DNA from: Stemphylium vesicarium
Lineage: Eukaryota > Ascomycota > Dothideomycetes > Pleosporales > Pleosporaceae
Direction of reading: 5' to 3'
Assembly: GCA_004380135.1 (NCBI GenBank)
Contig: QXCR01000040.1
Span: 124,001-188,000, forward strand
Length of the DNA: 64,000 bases
A model generated the notes under the pieces. It saw nothing but the letters and a program-made list of their open reading frames with translations. It was not told the origin of the DNA and did not search any database. The position numbers and the translations under genes are program-made. Shown one piece after another: positions 45,876 through 55,701 of this stretch (positions within the stretch are counted from its first letter, which is position 1; every line of letters starts with the position of its first letter).

Positions 45876-46735
45876 CTATGGCAACTCGTTGGCGAACAGC
45901 GACGACCCCGCCATGCACTCGTCCATGTAGTGTCGGACACTTGTCGAGGAGTCTACCTCGTGGTCGACTAGTAGGAATCGCTTGCCCAGTTCCGCGTCGT
46001 CGCCATAATTGATGTATTCGTCCGCTGTCGGGGCCAGGCCGAGCAGTGTTCCGAGAACCTTACGGGCAACAGTCATGCGCTTGAGATCGTCGATGGTGGG
46101 ACCGAGGTCGAAGTGAAGTTTGGCGGCTTCGGCGAAGCGGTAATCCTGTGTTACAATGGTCAGCGAAGCGAAGCGGTAATCCTGTGTTACAATGGTCAGC
46201 GAAGTACTTGTTACAAAAGTAGGTTTTGCTGAGGAGCGCAGAACGCCTTCGTGCGTATACTCACCCGCTGGCGCACATGTGCACCGATACTTTCTCGATT
46301 CTCCGCTCCATTTCCCCACTCGCGAACGTAGGAGAGCCGGCTGCTGATATGGTGATTTTTGTCGTGGAGGATGACGACTTGTCGCTGCTCCTCATCGCAG
46401 AGTGCGATCAGTGCAATCTCTCGAGAGCGGAGGTCTTTTATGGGCTCCTCCATATTGGCTTTTGAATCCTTGTCGGCTCCCATACTGAGCTTCAAGATCT
46501 ACGACTGCGACAGTATAGAAATGGGTTTCTCGAGCAAGTCGCGGGGAGTGGCGCGGAATGGGTACTCGTCTGCGGGGCTGTGAGTGGTTTGTTACCAACT
46601 TTTGCGCAGTTCCTTACGAGCCCGAAACTTACGGGTAGGCGTATCGATATGTCCCGGGCGAAACCCACTAGTTCTTGGTCGAATTTACAGGTGGTGTTGC
46701 AGGTGTTCGGTGTGGTTCGGTGATGGAGTGGAAAG
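45876..46735 (-). pseudogene. Decayed gene, unknown family, two in-frame TAG codons
   Basis: Three reverse exons can be traced: about 46735-46633, 46577-46265 and 46181-45876 (or 46145-45876), with introns 46632-46578 (GTAAGT..TCACAG) and 46264-46182 (GTGAGT..ACACAG). The joined frame includes SPGTYRYAYPPADEYPFRAT, IKDLRSREIALIALCDEEQR and FDLGPTIDDLKRMTVARKVL, and ends GSSLFANELP. Two TAG codons interrupt it, at 46670-46668 and 46501-46499; both would be CAG with one C-to-T change. A Met after the second stop (MGADKDSK, about 46486) could start a shorter intact protein. A 36-bp tandem duplication covers the last intron's 3' splice site. The N-terminus is not found. The family is unknown. Confidence 0.5.
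46132..46204. repeat. 36-bp tandem duplication across a 3' splice site
   Basis: The unit beginning TAATCCTGTGTTACAATGGT is repeated with a period of 36 bases (46141 and 46177). On the reverse strand each copy carries a CTGAC branch-like site, an ACACAG acceptor and the codons DYRFA, so either acceptor keeps frame and they differ by twelve residues. Confidence 0.9.
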
Positions 46736-47193
46736 TCAACTAATATCGTCACCCTGCTTCTGTCCGCACGACCATCTCAAAGGCTTTCGGAATGGCGAGC
46801 AGCTGGACCACCAGCACACGAAAGGATGCCTTCAATCAGACAGGAGGATGTCTCTTCCCCAGAAAATACACGCCTGCAGAGCATCAGACAATGGTCTTTC
46901 TACAGGTTGTAGGCCAGTCTGCCATCATTTTGCTCTATGTCAACTTGCCTGCGCGATTTGCGCACCGACCCTCTACCTCCTTCCAAACACTCCGTCTACG
47001 AGCCCCCCCCCGCGTCTACCTCACAGGCCAGTACAGACTCCAACAGCAAATTCGCGATTCAACAATCTGAACGCATTTCTACACACTATTTACTTCCCCC
47101 ATACCACCACCGAAGACCTCGCCTCGCTTCACCGTTTTCCCATACCCTCACCACCTCTGACACTTGCCGCCACCCTCTCCTCTTACCGCTACA

Positions 47194-47572
47194 ATGGCCG
47201 GCGAGCGCCCAGACTATGAGGCAGAGTATGTTGTCCTCCGGGTGCAACTCCTCCCCGTCGCCGACTACATGATGGCCTGGCTGGAAGATGCGCGCCTCCG
47301 TGCAGACCGCTAGCGATAAGCCCGGGGTCTCAATGAGGCAATGGACGATGACCATGTCCAGCAAGCAGATGCTTGGCCTCTGCCGCAGATTGTGAGTAAT
47401 CATCTGGGACCAGCGTATTGAGATTTGTTTCTGACTCGCACTGCAGCTGGGTGAACAACCGCCGCCTGAGCTGGCCGTCATCGAACCGCGTTTTCTCCGC
47501 CCCTGGCTCGCTCTCGCGATCTTCGGTGCCATCATGTTCGCGCTAAGCTTTGGTACCCGCTGCCTTCTCTAG
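47194..47572 (+). pseudogene. Small tail-anchored-type protein with two in-frame stops
   Basis: The frame from ATG 47194 (MAGERPDYEAEYVVLRVQLL) runs to TAG 47311-47313, then CGA, then TAA 47317-47319, and continues without a break as ARGLNEAMDDDHVQQADAWP into a clean donor at 47392 (GTGAGT, branch CTGAC, CTGCAG at 47446). Exon 2 encodes LGEQPPPELAVIEPRFLRP and a C-terminal membrane helix (WLALAIFGAIMFALSF) before TAG at 47572. Without the stops it would be a protein of about 107 residues with a tail anchor. TAG and TAA each differ from a Gln codon by one C-to-T step. The intact intron and coherent downstream frame argue that this is a recently inactivated gene, not chance. The family is unknown. 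Confidence 0.55.
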
Positions 47573-48032
47573 AATGGGGCAGCAACTTGCCAAATACGAC
47601 GCCGGAACTCAACAATGAATGAGGTACAAATGTCGGTCTTGAAGACTTCGTTGGAGGGCCCGTCGACGAAAAATTTGGAAGGGAAGGGTTTGAGGAATAC
47701 AATCGCGGCATAATTAGACGAACGACGAATGAGATTACATTGAAGGCCTTCTACATACTGCACATGAATCAAGTCAGAAAGCGTGCGAAACGGCCGGAAA
47801 CCATTGTAGGACGTTGTCGCTTGTCGACATCCGCGCGCCAGATGGGGACGTTCTCGGTGGATCTTTCAAACAACGCCTTTAGTGCTTCATAAACGTTGTC
47901 AAACATGAACATTTCCTTGCATTTCCACGCACATGAGGTCAAGATAAGAACACAACTAAAAAGCGGCAACAGGGCCGATTGACAGCTGGCATGCATGCCG
48001 ATCCGTGGTAGACCTCGGCTCGTCGGGAACAA
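47569..48032 (-). CDS. Hypothetical protein, two exons
   Basis: Exons 48032-47802 and 47757-47569 with intron 47801-47758 (44 nt, GTTTCC, branch CTGACTT, TGTGCAG) give 139 residues. The core reads FDNVYEALKALFERSTENVP, then QRPTM joined to YVEGLQCNLIRR, SSNYAAIVFLKPFPSKFFVD and a C-terminus CTSFIVEFRRRIWQVAAPF. It has no recognised domain. A hydrophobic stretch near the N-terminus (SALLPLFSCVLILTSC after a Met at 47996) could be a signal anchor, or it could be intron sequence, because TTTTTAG precedes TTGTG there. It is the only gene in the 46-50 kb block without an evident disabling change. Its stop overlaps the end of the convergent neighbour by a few bases. Confidence 0.5.
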
Positions 48033-48180
48033 GTTGCGGGCGACACTAAACCTGTTTCTCGTCTAGCACGATTGCCATTGGGCGTCTTCGCACAGATGCA
48101 ACCGCGACCCTCTTTAACCTCGCAACCTTAAACTGACTGCGCTGCGATCGACCGAAAGTTCTTATTATTAAAGCTCTACG

Positions 48181-49111
48181 ATGCCGCCGTTTGTACCCTC
48201 CTACAATGATGTCTTGCACACCCGTGCTGTCCTTCATTGCCGCCTCAGGCTACCCAACGAGCTGGTTCTCGACATCCTGCACAGAGCGCGTTACTGGGTC
48301 GAAGACGTGCGTAACTCAACGAACATACTGTTCTTCGCAACCGTGAATTCTCTGACGAGTTTTCCGCAGCTTACCCATGCCTCGCTCTTCCTTTCAGAAG
48401 CAATTGGCCACTGTACAAGACAAAGAATTTGCGAGGGATCGAGTTCATGATTGTGAGTCACGACCAGGGCGACTGGGCCCCAGAGAGTATACGAGGCACT
48501 TTCGACACCTGTTCTTGGTTTGAGGTTTCTAATCTTCGAAGCAAGCGACGGCCAAAGTCGGGAACGGACGACTCCATCCTTGAGAAGCTTGGGGGTCGAA
48601 GAAATGAGTGGAAGGTTCATACGTTTAGCAACATTTACGAGCTTATGGAGGACTGATATGGCATTCCCGAAGCCGAGTTCGTCCCCCGCCCTCCATCGGA
48701 GGTGGAATCGCAGAAGATTCACTGCAGCGCAATGCGTTCAATGTTGTACTCCCCAGATAAAGTCCCATTGGGCGTCGAGGGCGAGCACGCCTGGTATCTC
48801 CAGGGCAATGAAGTTGCAAGAGGATCTTCGGTCTTCGAAGGCGGATATGTTAGAAGATACAACGTAACTTGGGGCTGTAAGGAGAACTCGACATGGGAAG
48901 GCAACGAGGGCGCTGGCCGTGGCGAGAGATTTATTGACTCTTTACAAAACAGCAACTGGATGGTTGTGTGGGCAAGGGCAATGGTGAGAATTTTGCTAGC
49001 AGAACTACCTACGTTGGCTGACTTGCAAACCAGAAAATGGGAACAGCACAGGATATCGAATGGCAAAATCGTATTCACGGCATTCGCGTTACCATGCGAT
49101 ACACCGAGTAG
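48181..49111 (+). pseudogene. Fungal SHDQG-family protein with an internal TGA
   Basis: Exons 48181-48310, 48370-48983 and 49034-49111 make a frame of 273 codons with a single stop, TGA at 48654-48656. The order of blocks matches an unnamed fungal-specific family that I recognise from its pattern: an F-box-like start (RLPNELVLDILHRARYWVED), the hallmark IEFMIVSHDQGDWAPES then GTFDTCSWFEV, and near the end RFIDSLQNSNWMVVWARAM and RIHGIRVTMRYTE. Introns 48311-48369 (GTAACT..CCGCAG, branch CTGAC) and 48984-49033 (GTGAGA..ACCAG) restore the family sequence exactly. The stop falls between YELMED and YGIPEAEF; TGG or CGA would be the simplest ancestor. The gene is otherwise complete, so truncation at residue about 153 is likely to inactivate it. 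The function of the family is unknown. Confidence 0.65.
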
Positions 49112-49215
49112 CTCTTGCCGACACCGCTCACACAAGCTGTGTTCGCGGATCCTCAAAAAAATTCTCTTCCCCGGTGTTCTGCTTCTAGCCACAAAGGTCT
49201 TTGTGGTTGGGCACT

Positions 49216-50345
49216 TCATTGTGCCTGGCAAGGATGTGCCTGTGGAATCATTTCTCCTCGACTGGTTCCGTCGGATGCATCATTCCCAAGCGCCAAAGAC
49301 CTCTCTTTTTCTCCAGAAGCAACAACCTCACCCTGAGTGGGAACCATCACAGGATGTGCTGAATGAAATTCGACACGAGCTTCGTCGATGCATTCTGCGT
49401 CTACTGAAGTTCGCTCGCTGGTCTCCGCCTCAAGCTCCTCGTTCTGCCCGCGGGCGGGAGCGCTCTTCTCGGCAATACTACCTTCGTTAGTCGCTATGTT
49501 CAGAGCATCTTCCTCTTCACTGCTCTCGGATCGAATTCTCGCTTCCCCAGAGCATTCCCGTCCAGCAGTTCTGTGTACTGTAGTACATGCATCAACTTGA
49601 GAAAACGACCCCAGAGTAGGAGATGTTGTTCGTAGCTTATGCTCTGTTTTCGCCTTCGAGCCGGGGAAGATTGCAGACGTAGCCGCACACATGTCTGAGG
49701 GTACATCTGGTGAGATCCAGGGATCTTTCGTCGTTGAAGAATTCGGGCACGCGCCTTTAGGTGCCGAGATCCTTCCCAGCCATTTCTTGCGATGTCCTCG
49801 ATGCGCTTGAAGCTTCTCTTTGTACTCATCTGCACGGATCTTGCAGTAAGCTCTCGATGACGAGTGCATGGCGTTCCGCCACTCGGTGTCACGCCAGAAC
49901 TGGAGGGATAACTTGAACTGATCGGGGTTCAGGTCATTCTCGTCTTCATGCCGCTCCGCGTGCTGATTCCGCATATGTTCGAACTGCCGATGTGCGCTCG
50001 CAAGCATCGCCTCCTTCATTTCCAGCGTGTTTATCCCTATGGGCCTTCCATAGCCCGATGTAGGCGAGATGCGATGATAAAATAGAAGCACATAGTCCTC
50101 GGCATCGCCATTGTATTGAGCCAGCTCAATATCATAGGCGGCCTTCTTGTTCGCGTTGCTGAGCACACCGAAGGCTTCTACGAAGTCTTCCCAGACAGCC
50201 GCATGCCCCGATCGATCGCCAGGAGGTAAATTCCAATCTTGTTGGGACTGGATATCCGACGCAGGGCTTCGTGTGCTGCGCGTATAACTTGCGGAGGTGC
50301 GTCAGGCACGAGTCGAAGAGTTGCGTAGTGTGTGCCGGCTTGCAT
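49216..50345 (-). pseudogene. DnaJ-domain protein with degenerate HPD and a frameshift
   Basis: From ATG 50345 the reverse strand reads THYATLRLVPDAPPQVIRAA and HEALRRISSPNK, the first two helices of a J domain; the invariant HPD is SPN here. Near 50226-50236 the reading frame must shift, because the third and fourth helices (WEDFVEAFGVLSNANKKAAY) continue in another frame with no possible intron between. The second frame then runs 317 codons to 49216 through a Gln/Arg-rich helical region, WRDTEWRNAMHSSSRAYCKI, and a long Ser/Glu-rich tail. J domains stimulate Hsp70 only through HPD, so both the frameshift and the SPN change point to loss of function. A one-base sequencing error could explain the frameshift but not the SPN. 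Confidence 0.6.
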
Positions 50346-50944
50346 ATGGATCGTCTTTCTCCTGTCGCACCACTCTGGAGCGAGGATTTATTACATTTCA
50401 ACCGCTTCCGATGGCTCGATGTATGTTGGAGACGACAAAGGGTAGACATGGTCTCAGGAGCTATGTTCTGGCGCAGCCTGGAGATTGTCGCAGACAACCA
50501 TCGCGACATACCAAGACATCCGCTGGAGAAGTAAAATTCTGCCTGGTGGCAAGAGATCGCGCAAAAAAATTGCAACCGTAAATGAGATCATTTCTCAGGA
50601 AGATCTGGGTACATACTTCGCAGACACCTGTGTCTTGCATCGTGAGGAGCGCACTGCAACCCACCTGGGCGATGCGCATCCCCACCCGCACGAGCCCAAA
50701 GACCCCGGTTGCCCGAGGACAGACCGAGGCGATCGTACAACCACATTTGGACTCAATCCAAGTCGCTAGTCTTGTAAGAGCGTGGAGGGTGTGACCATCG
50801 GATGAGAGATATGGCGCAATTTAACACAATCGCAAATTCCCATCGCTGGCAGAAAAGACTTCAGGCAGTGGGGGTGCGCTGCCCACCTAAGCGCATAACT
50901 GGTGGGCATTTGTGTCGTTCTTATAGGGCAGCGCATCACCGCGC

Positions 50945-51188
50945 ATGCAGGGACGAACGTCAGTCTCTCGACCCCCCAAAAGGCGCCGGCGCGAAGCTCA
51001 ACCCTCGAACATACGACAAGACACCTCCCAACTACCAATCCAATACCAGACAACTCGAGAAAAGCAACGCGATTGCGCGGAAATGCATGTGGCCGATGGA
51101 GAGTAATGTCGGATACGTACAGTCAGCAAGCTTTTGGGCAGCCGACCTTCACCGACGCGCATGCGAGTGGGAGTTCCTCTGGACGTGA
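50945..51188 (+). promoter_or_regulatory. Upstream ORFs in the leader of the bZIP gene
   Basis: An upstream ORF starts at 50945 (53 codons), with an internal in-frame ATG at 51083 (7 codons, MHVADGE), and both end at TAA 51104-51106, sharing one base with the main ATG (TAATG). A second, out-of-frame ORF starts at 51087 (MWPMES..) and runs over the main start to 51188. Which of these lies on the mRNA depends on the unknown transcription start. Confidence 0.5.
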
Positions 51189-52226
51189 TCTGTTCGATAT
51201 CATCGACGCTTCCAATCTATATCACGACGCCCAATATCCTTCCGGTGATCAGCCGTTACAGCAACTCCGGATATCATCTCACGACCAACATGCGCAAAGC
51301 CAGCATTTTGCGTATGCCTTGCAAAATAGTGGTGTGTCGGTTACAGGTAAGCGTACCCCTCCATTCGTGTTCATTTCATCATTGGCACATGTCCTTTCAT
51401 CTTGGACGCATCTCCTGTTACCCAAATCTCGTCTGTCCTCTAGCTCTGGGATTAAATCCCGCATCTCTGAGTTGTCGGCTCTGGATGACGTTTGGCCGGG
51501 AGGGAATGGCGTGCTCTCGCTAGCTGCACGTGACCGGACGATGCATTGCTACTTGCGACGACTGCATGCCAGCTTGGGGAGGTGTTTATGCAAGGTCTGC
51601 ACAGATGCATTTTGTTGGATTGACGGGCCTGGCGATCAAATACGTAACGATGGACGTGTTCTTGGGGTATCTCTTTTCTTCTGGTGTTATGGTCACTGAC
51701 ACCCTCTCAAGGCATACAGTACACCTCGCCCACAATACCAAACATGAACAGCCACATCCCGCAACATTTCGAACCCGATAGTGCGATGCACTTCGGATTG
51801 GACGATCTTCAAGGATTTTCCCCGGTGACGCAAGGTTACAACATCAACGCCTATCGCACGCCATACCCCGACAGCAATGCGACATCCACTTCATCAGCCA
51901 CTTCACCTGACCCCACAAACGCCACTCTTCTCACCGACCCCATTGTCGTCGAAGCAGAAGAAGACAAGCGAAAACGCAACCAAGCTGCTTCTGCGCGCTT
52001 CCGCCAGAAAAAGAAGCAGCGTGAGCAGCATCTCATGGAGAGGAGCCAGGAGATGCAGGAAAAAGCCAAGAAGCTGGAGGCGGAGAACGATGGCTTAAAG
52101 AAGGAAAACCTATTTCTGAAAAAATTACTGGTGGAGAAGGTGGATCATATGAGTGATGAGGATCGCGACTTGTTGAGGAAAGCCGCGGAGGGTACGCTGG
52201 ACAGAATGTCAGAGAAGAAGTCTTGA
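51106..52226 (+). CDS. bZIP transcription factor, CYS-3/MetR/ATF4-like
   Basis: Exons 51106-51346 and 51712-52226 give 251 residues; the junction reads SVTGIQYTSPTIPNMNSH. The bZIP is at the C-terminus: basic region EEDKRKRNQAASARFRQKKK followed by a leucine-type zipper (LEAENDGLKKENLFLKKLL). The N-A-A-S-A-R-F spacing is that of the fungal sulfur and amino-acid regulators CYS-3, MetR and the ATF4-like group, which bind short palindromic sites and turn on assimilation genes. The N-terminus is Gln/Asp/Ser-rich with an FDIID-type acidic patch, probably an activation region. The intron (365 nt, GTAAGC..CTCAAG) is the longest in the window. The leader holds overlapping upstream ORFs. Exact orthology is not decided; this is not the GCN4/CPC-1 basic region (RRSRARK type). 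Confidence 0.85.
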
Positions 52227-54345
52227 TCATTCCGCAGTTTCGCTTTTTCTGTTACCATGATTCTACCAAAGCTGTTGAGTGGAAGGCAAAGATGGGTTTG
52301 CTGAAGTTGCATGGTCACGCTGTTGTCTCGTAGGAGATGCATCGGCGTTTACGAGTTCTGGTGCATCAGATTCTTGCTCAGGGTAATGTTTATACTCATC
52401 CGCGTAATCAGGATGATTTGGGTTGCGTGTCTGCTTTCAGAGTCGTTCAAACGATTGTTGATCGTTCTTTGCCGTTGCTATTCGAGCCATGAACGACTTG
52501 ACTTCGGCAAATGCCCCTTTGCAACAAACTTCAGCCACCAAAAATGCATTCTGGTATGGGTTGGCCTTGGAAAACCAAAGCCAAATTCCGACCAGATAGC
52601 ATCTATGCCCTTGCGACAAGCCTCATGCTGGCTATTCATGTTCCTCGCTCCCATCTCTTGGACGTTGTAGTCTCAGCACAGCCCAGCAGCTACGACCGTG
52701 GCGTCCAATGGAGTTGAAGCAGGCACGTTCGTGCCAGCCCATGTCTGGCCATCTTAGGCAAGAGTGGCTGACCACTATCAGCCCTATCCCCACACTACCA
52801 TTGAGCCTTTTGATGTGCAATGCAAAGCGGCACGTATCTAATGTTTTGCTAGATCCGTAGAAGCGAGGAAGCACTTTTTGTTGCTATTGACTATACTGGA
52901 AGCGCTGCGCTCCTGCAACGCGATGAAGACCAGCTCGTAAACCCACGCTTCGTATCACTAGCTTCCAAGACCGCATCATATCGTGATAACAGCTCGGTTA
53001 TAGCACGAGGATCAGCCTTATACTGATGTTTCCTATACCCATACACACAAGCAGTCCATGGACTGCATCCAGATACCAGCGCACAACGACCGGGACTTTG
53101 CTCAGCCGCACGCCACGATCCGGGCCTATGATATCCTGTTGACGTCTTTCATCAAGCGATGCAATCTGCTTGCGTCAAAGTACAAAGGCCTTTTGGATAT
53201 AAGACTCCCGAGCCCCATGTCGCTCCGGCGTATAATCTGAGCAAAGTCTTGCGCGATCTAATTCATCCCAAACCCGCATCACTTTTTGATGGTGCCTCTA
53301 GCTAGGCTACTTGCGCGTTGGTGCTAAGGATAGCTGGCAAGTATAAACCAGAACACATTAGAAGATTAGCGCATTGCTCATTCGTTCTTTACATTGTGCA
53401 TTGTAGTCTTGCTGATGTCCTTTGTCTCTACGCGGTGCGTCACCAACAAATCGAGATCGACTTTGAAAAGCTCCAGGCTCTGTATCATCCACTAATCGGC
53501 TTGATTTGAGCTTGGCGGGACGCTCCATACAAAGCGATGTCACAAGCTGTACTAGCTCGATCGTTGTAGAGAAGTCTTCGCAGCAACAAAAAAATTTCCA
53601 TGCTCAAAGACTCCGACCCCGAAATTGCCCAAATCTTGTTCATACTCGTGGCGCCTTGGCTCGCCACGCCCACCCCACCTTCGTTGTCTATTCACTGTTG
53701 CCAGTGTGTCGCTGGCATTCTGTAAAAATGATTTATACTTCAATTACAAGTCTACTATCCATGCTCCAGAACAAAATAGGCGCCCCAGTGTGGAATAGCC
53801 TCGCCGGAATACGTATTCGGACGAGGCTGCCAGCCCCGCATCTTGTCCGCAAAATTAAGCCTAGCCTTTTTAAACTAGCGCTTATCTGCGCCACCCTGAG
53901 TCATCCCCAATCTCACGCGTGGTACCATTTGTAAGCCGGCCCTCGCTCCTTCATAATATGCGAACCGCACAACAACATGCCTTTCAGGGCCGTTGATGCA
54001 TTGCTTATACGACTGCTTCGGTGTTCGGCTCCAATCACGAAATCTTCTTCGCATGTTGTTCTGCAGGGCTGACCAACCTCACCCTGTTTGCGTCTTGGCC
54101 ACAGGCACGATGCACGATAAGCCATGGCCGCAGTAGGCTTCAGGAATGGAACATAAATACAGCAAGCCCGAGTGAACAGAATGGCATCACAAAACGTTTG
54201 CGCAGTCGACACTCGAGCACTAGACAAGCACATACGAAACCCTGAGACTACATTTTCAACACTTCTTGTTCCTGCGCCTAGCAAGACCATTCTTCCTCCC
54301 CTCTAATAACCCATCTCTCTCATCTATCATCTATCCATAGTCCAG
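52227..54345. other. Intergenic, about 2.1 kb
   Basis: No supported gene. Short frames on both strands lack domain character. The last 200 bases contain a TC-rich stretch before the ATG at 54346, as in many fungal promoters. Confidence 0.45.
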
Positions 54346-55353
54346 ATGGCTACCACAATGCGCGGATGGCAATTCCAAGCCTCCTCCAAGCCGTTCGTCG
54401 AGAGTCTTTCCATCCCGCCATCAGGCATTCCGATACCGTCCATCAAGGACGATGAAGTCCTCGTCGAAAGCTACGCAACGGGTCTCAACGCGATAGACTA
54501 CAAGATCCTCGAACTCGGTCTCATCACGCGCCTTGTATTCCCCAGTCTTACTCCTGGTCTCGATATCTACGGTCGCGTCGCCAAAGTCGGTAGCAAAGTG
54601 TCCAAGTTCCAAGAAGGCGACATCGTCTTCGGCGTTATCCCTCCAGGATCGAAACACGGAGCGCTCGCAGAATATCTGCCAGTTCCGCAGGACACACTCG
54701 CAAAGGTGCCGGAAGGGCTGAAAAGAGATGACTTGGTGGCCATAGCCAGCGTTGGTATGACAGTCCTCGCTGGGTTGCAGCCGTACGCAAAACCAGGCAA
54801 CAAAGTCTTCATCAACGGTAGCTCGGGGGGAACAGGTGTAGCGGCAGTACAAATAGCGAAGATCCTTGGATACGACGTCACCGCTTCTTGCTCAACTGCA
54901 AACGTCGATCTAGTCAAGAGCCTGGGTGCAGACTTGGTGCTAGATTATACATTTGCTCCTATTGTCGAACAACTCAAAGACACGGGCGCGATGTTCGATC
55001 TCATCCTCGACAATGTCGGCTCACCCGCCGATCTCTATCGCGTGTCGAGCCAGTTTCTACGACCTGAAGGCAAATTCATTCAAGTTGGCCTAGGTATGAA
55101 TTTGAGTGCCGGTCTTCAATTTTTCAGGAATAAACTGGCTGGTCTGCTGAGCTGGGGAAAACGGGAATACATATTCGTTGTCGGGAGATCGGAAACAGAT
55201 GTTTATGAGCAACTTGCAGCATGGATGGCTGAAGGCAAGCTCCGAGCGGTCATTGACTCTACGTGGGAGTTTGGAAATGTACCGAAAGCGTATGAGAGGT
55301 TGAAGACGGGAAGGGCGAAGGGAAAGGTCGTTGTGCACGTGAATGATGAGTGA
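54346..55353 (+). CDS. Zinc-independent MDR reductase (zeta-crystallin/enoyl reductase-like)
   Basis: A single exon of 335 residues. The N-terminal GroES-like domain shows VLVESYATGLNAIDYKILEL and TPGLDIYGRVAKVGSKVSKF, with the usual GD..FG (EGDIVFG). The Rossmann domain follows with VFINGSSGGTGVAAVQIAKI, then VTASCSTANVDLVKSLGADL and DYTF, the classical layout of NADPH-dependent quinone or enoyl reductases. It lacks the Cys cluster and zinc ligands of true alcohol dehydrogenases. The likely reaction is NADPH reduction of an alpha,beta-unsaturated carbonyl or quinone; the substrate is unknown. It has no intron, and its neighbours are unrelated (a bZIP regulator upstream, a hydrolase downstream). 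Confidence 0.88.
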   Translation: MATTMRGWQFQASSKPFVESLSIPPSGIPIPSIKDDEVLVESYATGLNAIDYKILELGLITRLVFPSLTPGLDIYGRVAKVGSKVSKFQEGDIVFGVIPPGSKHGALAEYLPVPQDTLAKVPEGLKRDDLVAIASVGMTVLAGLQPYAKPGNKVFINGSSGGTGVAAVQIAKILGYDVTASCSTANVDLVKSLGADLVLDYTFAPIVEQLKDTGAMFDLILDNVGSPADLYRVSSQFLRPEGKFIQVGLGMNLSAGLQFFRNKLAGLLSWGKREYIFVVGRSETDVYEQLAAWMAEGKLRAVIDSTWEFGNVPKAYERLKTGRAKGKVVVHVNDE

Positions 55354-55701
55354 AAAAGGAGATAGTAGACGAGGAAGAGGCACAGGTTTTTCTTGAGCGG
55401 GTCGATTTCTGTAGTGTTCAGTTCAGCATATCAATACATAATTAGCAACACTTCTTGGAGCATTGTCTTCTGCGGACATGTGAGATGACGAGCGAAGAAG
55501 GCTAATGGTGTTCGAGACCAAATTCTCGACCAGATAGATACCGCGGTAATCAGAGTGCATCATCGTGAAATTCGTCGATGTGCTGCGCAATCTAACAACT
55601 GGATGGGAAAGAGAAGGCCGGCCGACTGCGGCATGACGTCGGGCTTGGCGGTACAAAAAGTTCGGAAGCCTTCCGAAATTCACGAGCGTCAAACTTTCAA
55701 C
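55354..55701. other. Intergenic between reductase and hydrolase
   Basis: A short same-strand gap. The reverse frame 55423-55692 is not convincing. The hydrolase frame is open upstream to 55555, but 55702 gives a mitochondrial-type start. Confidence 0.45.
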
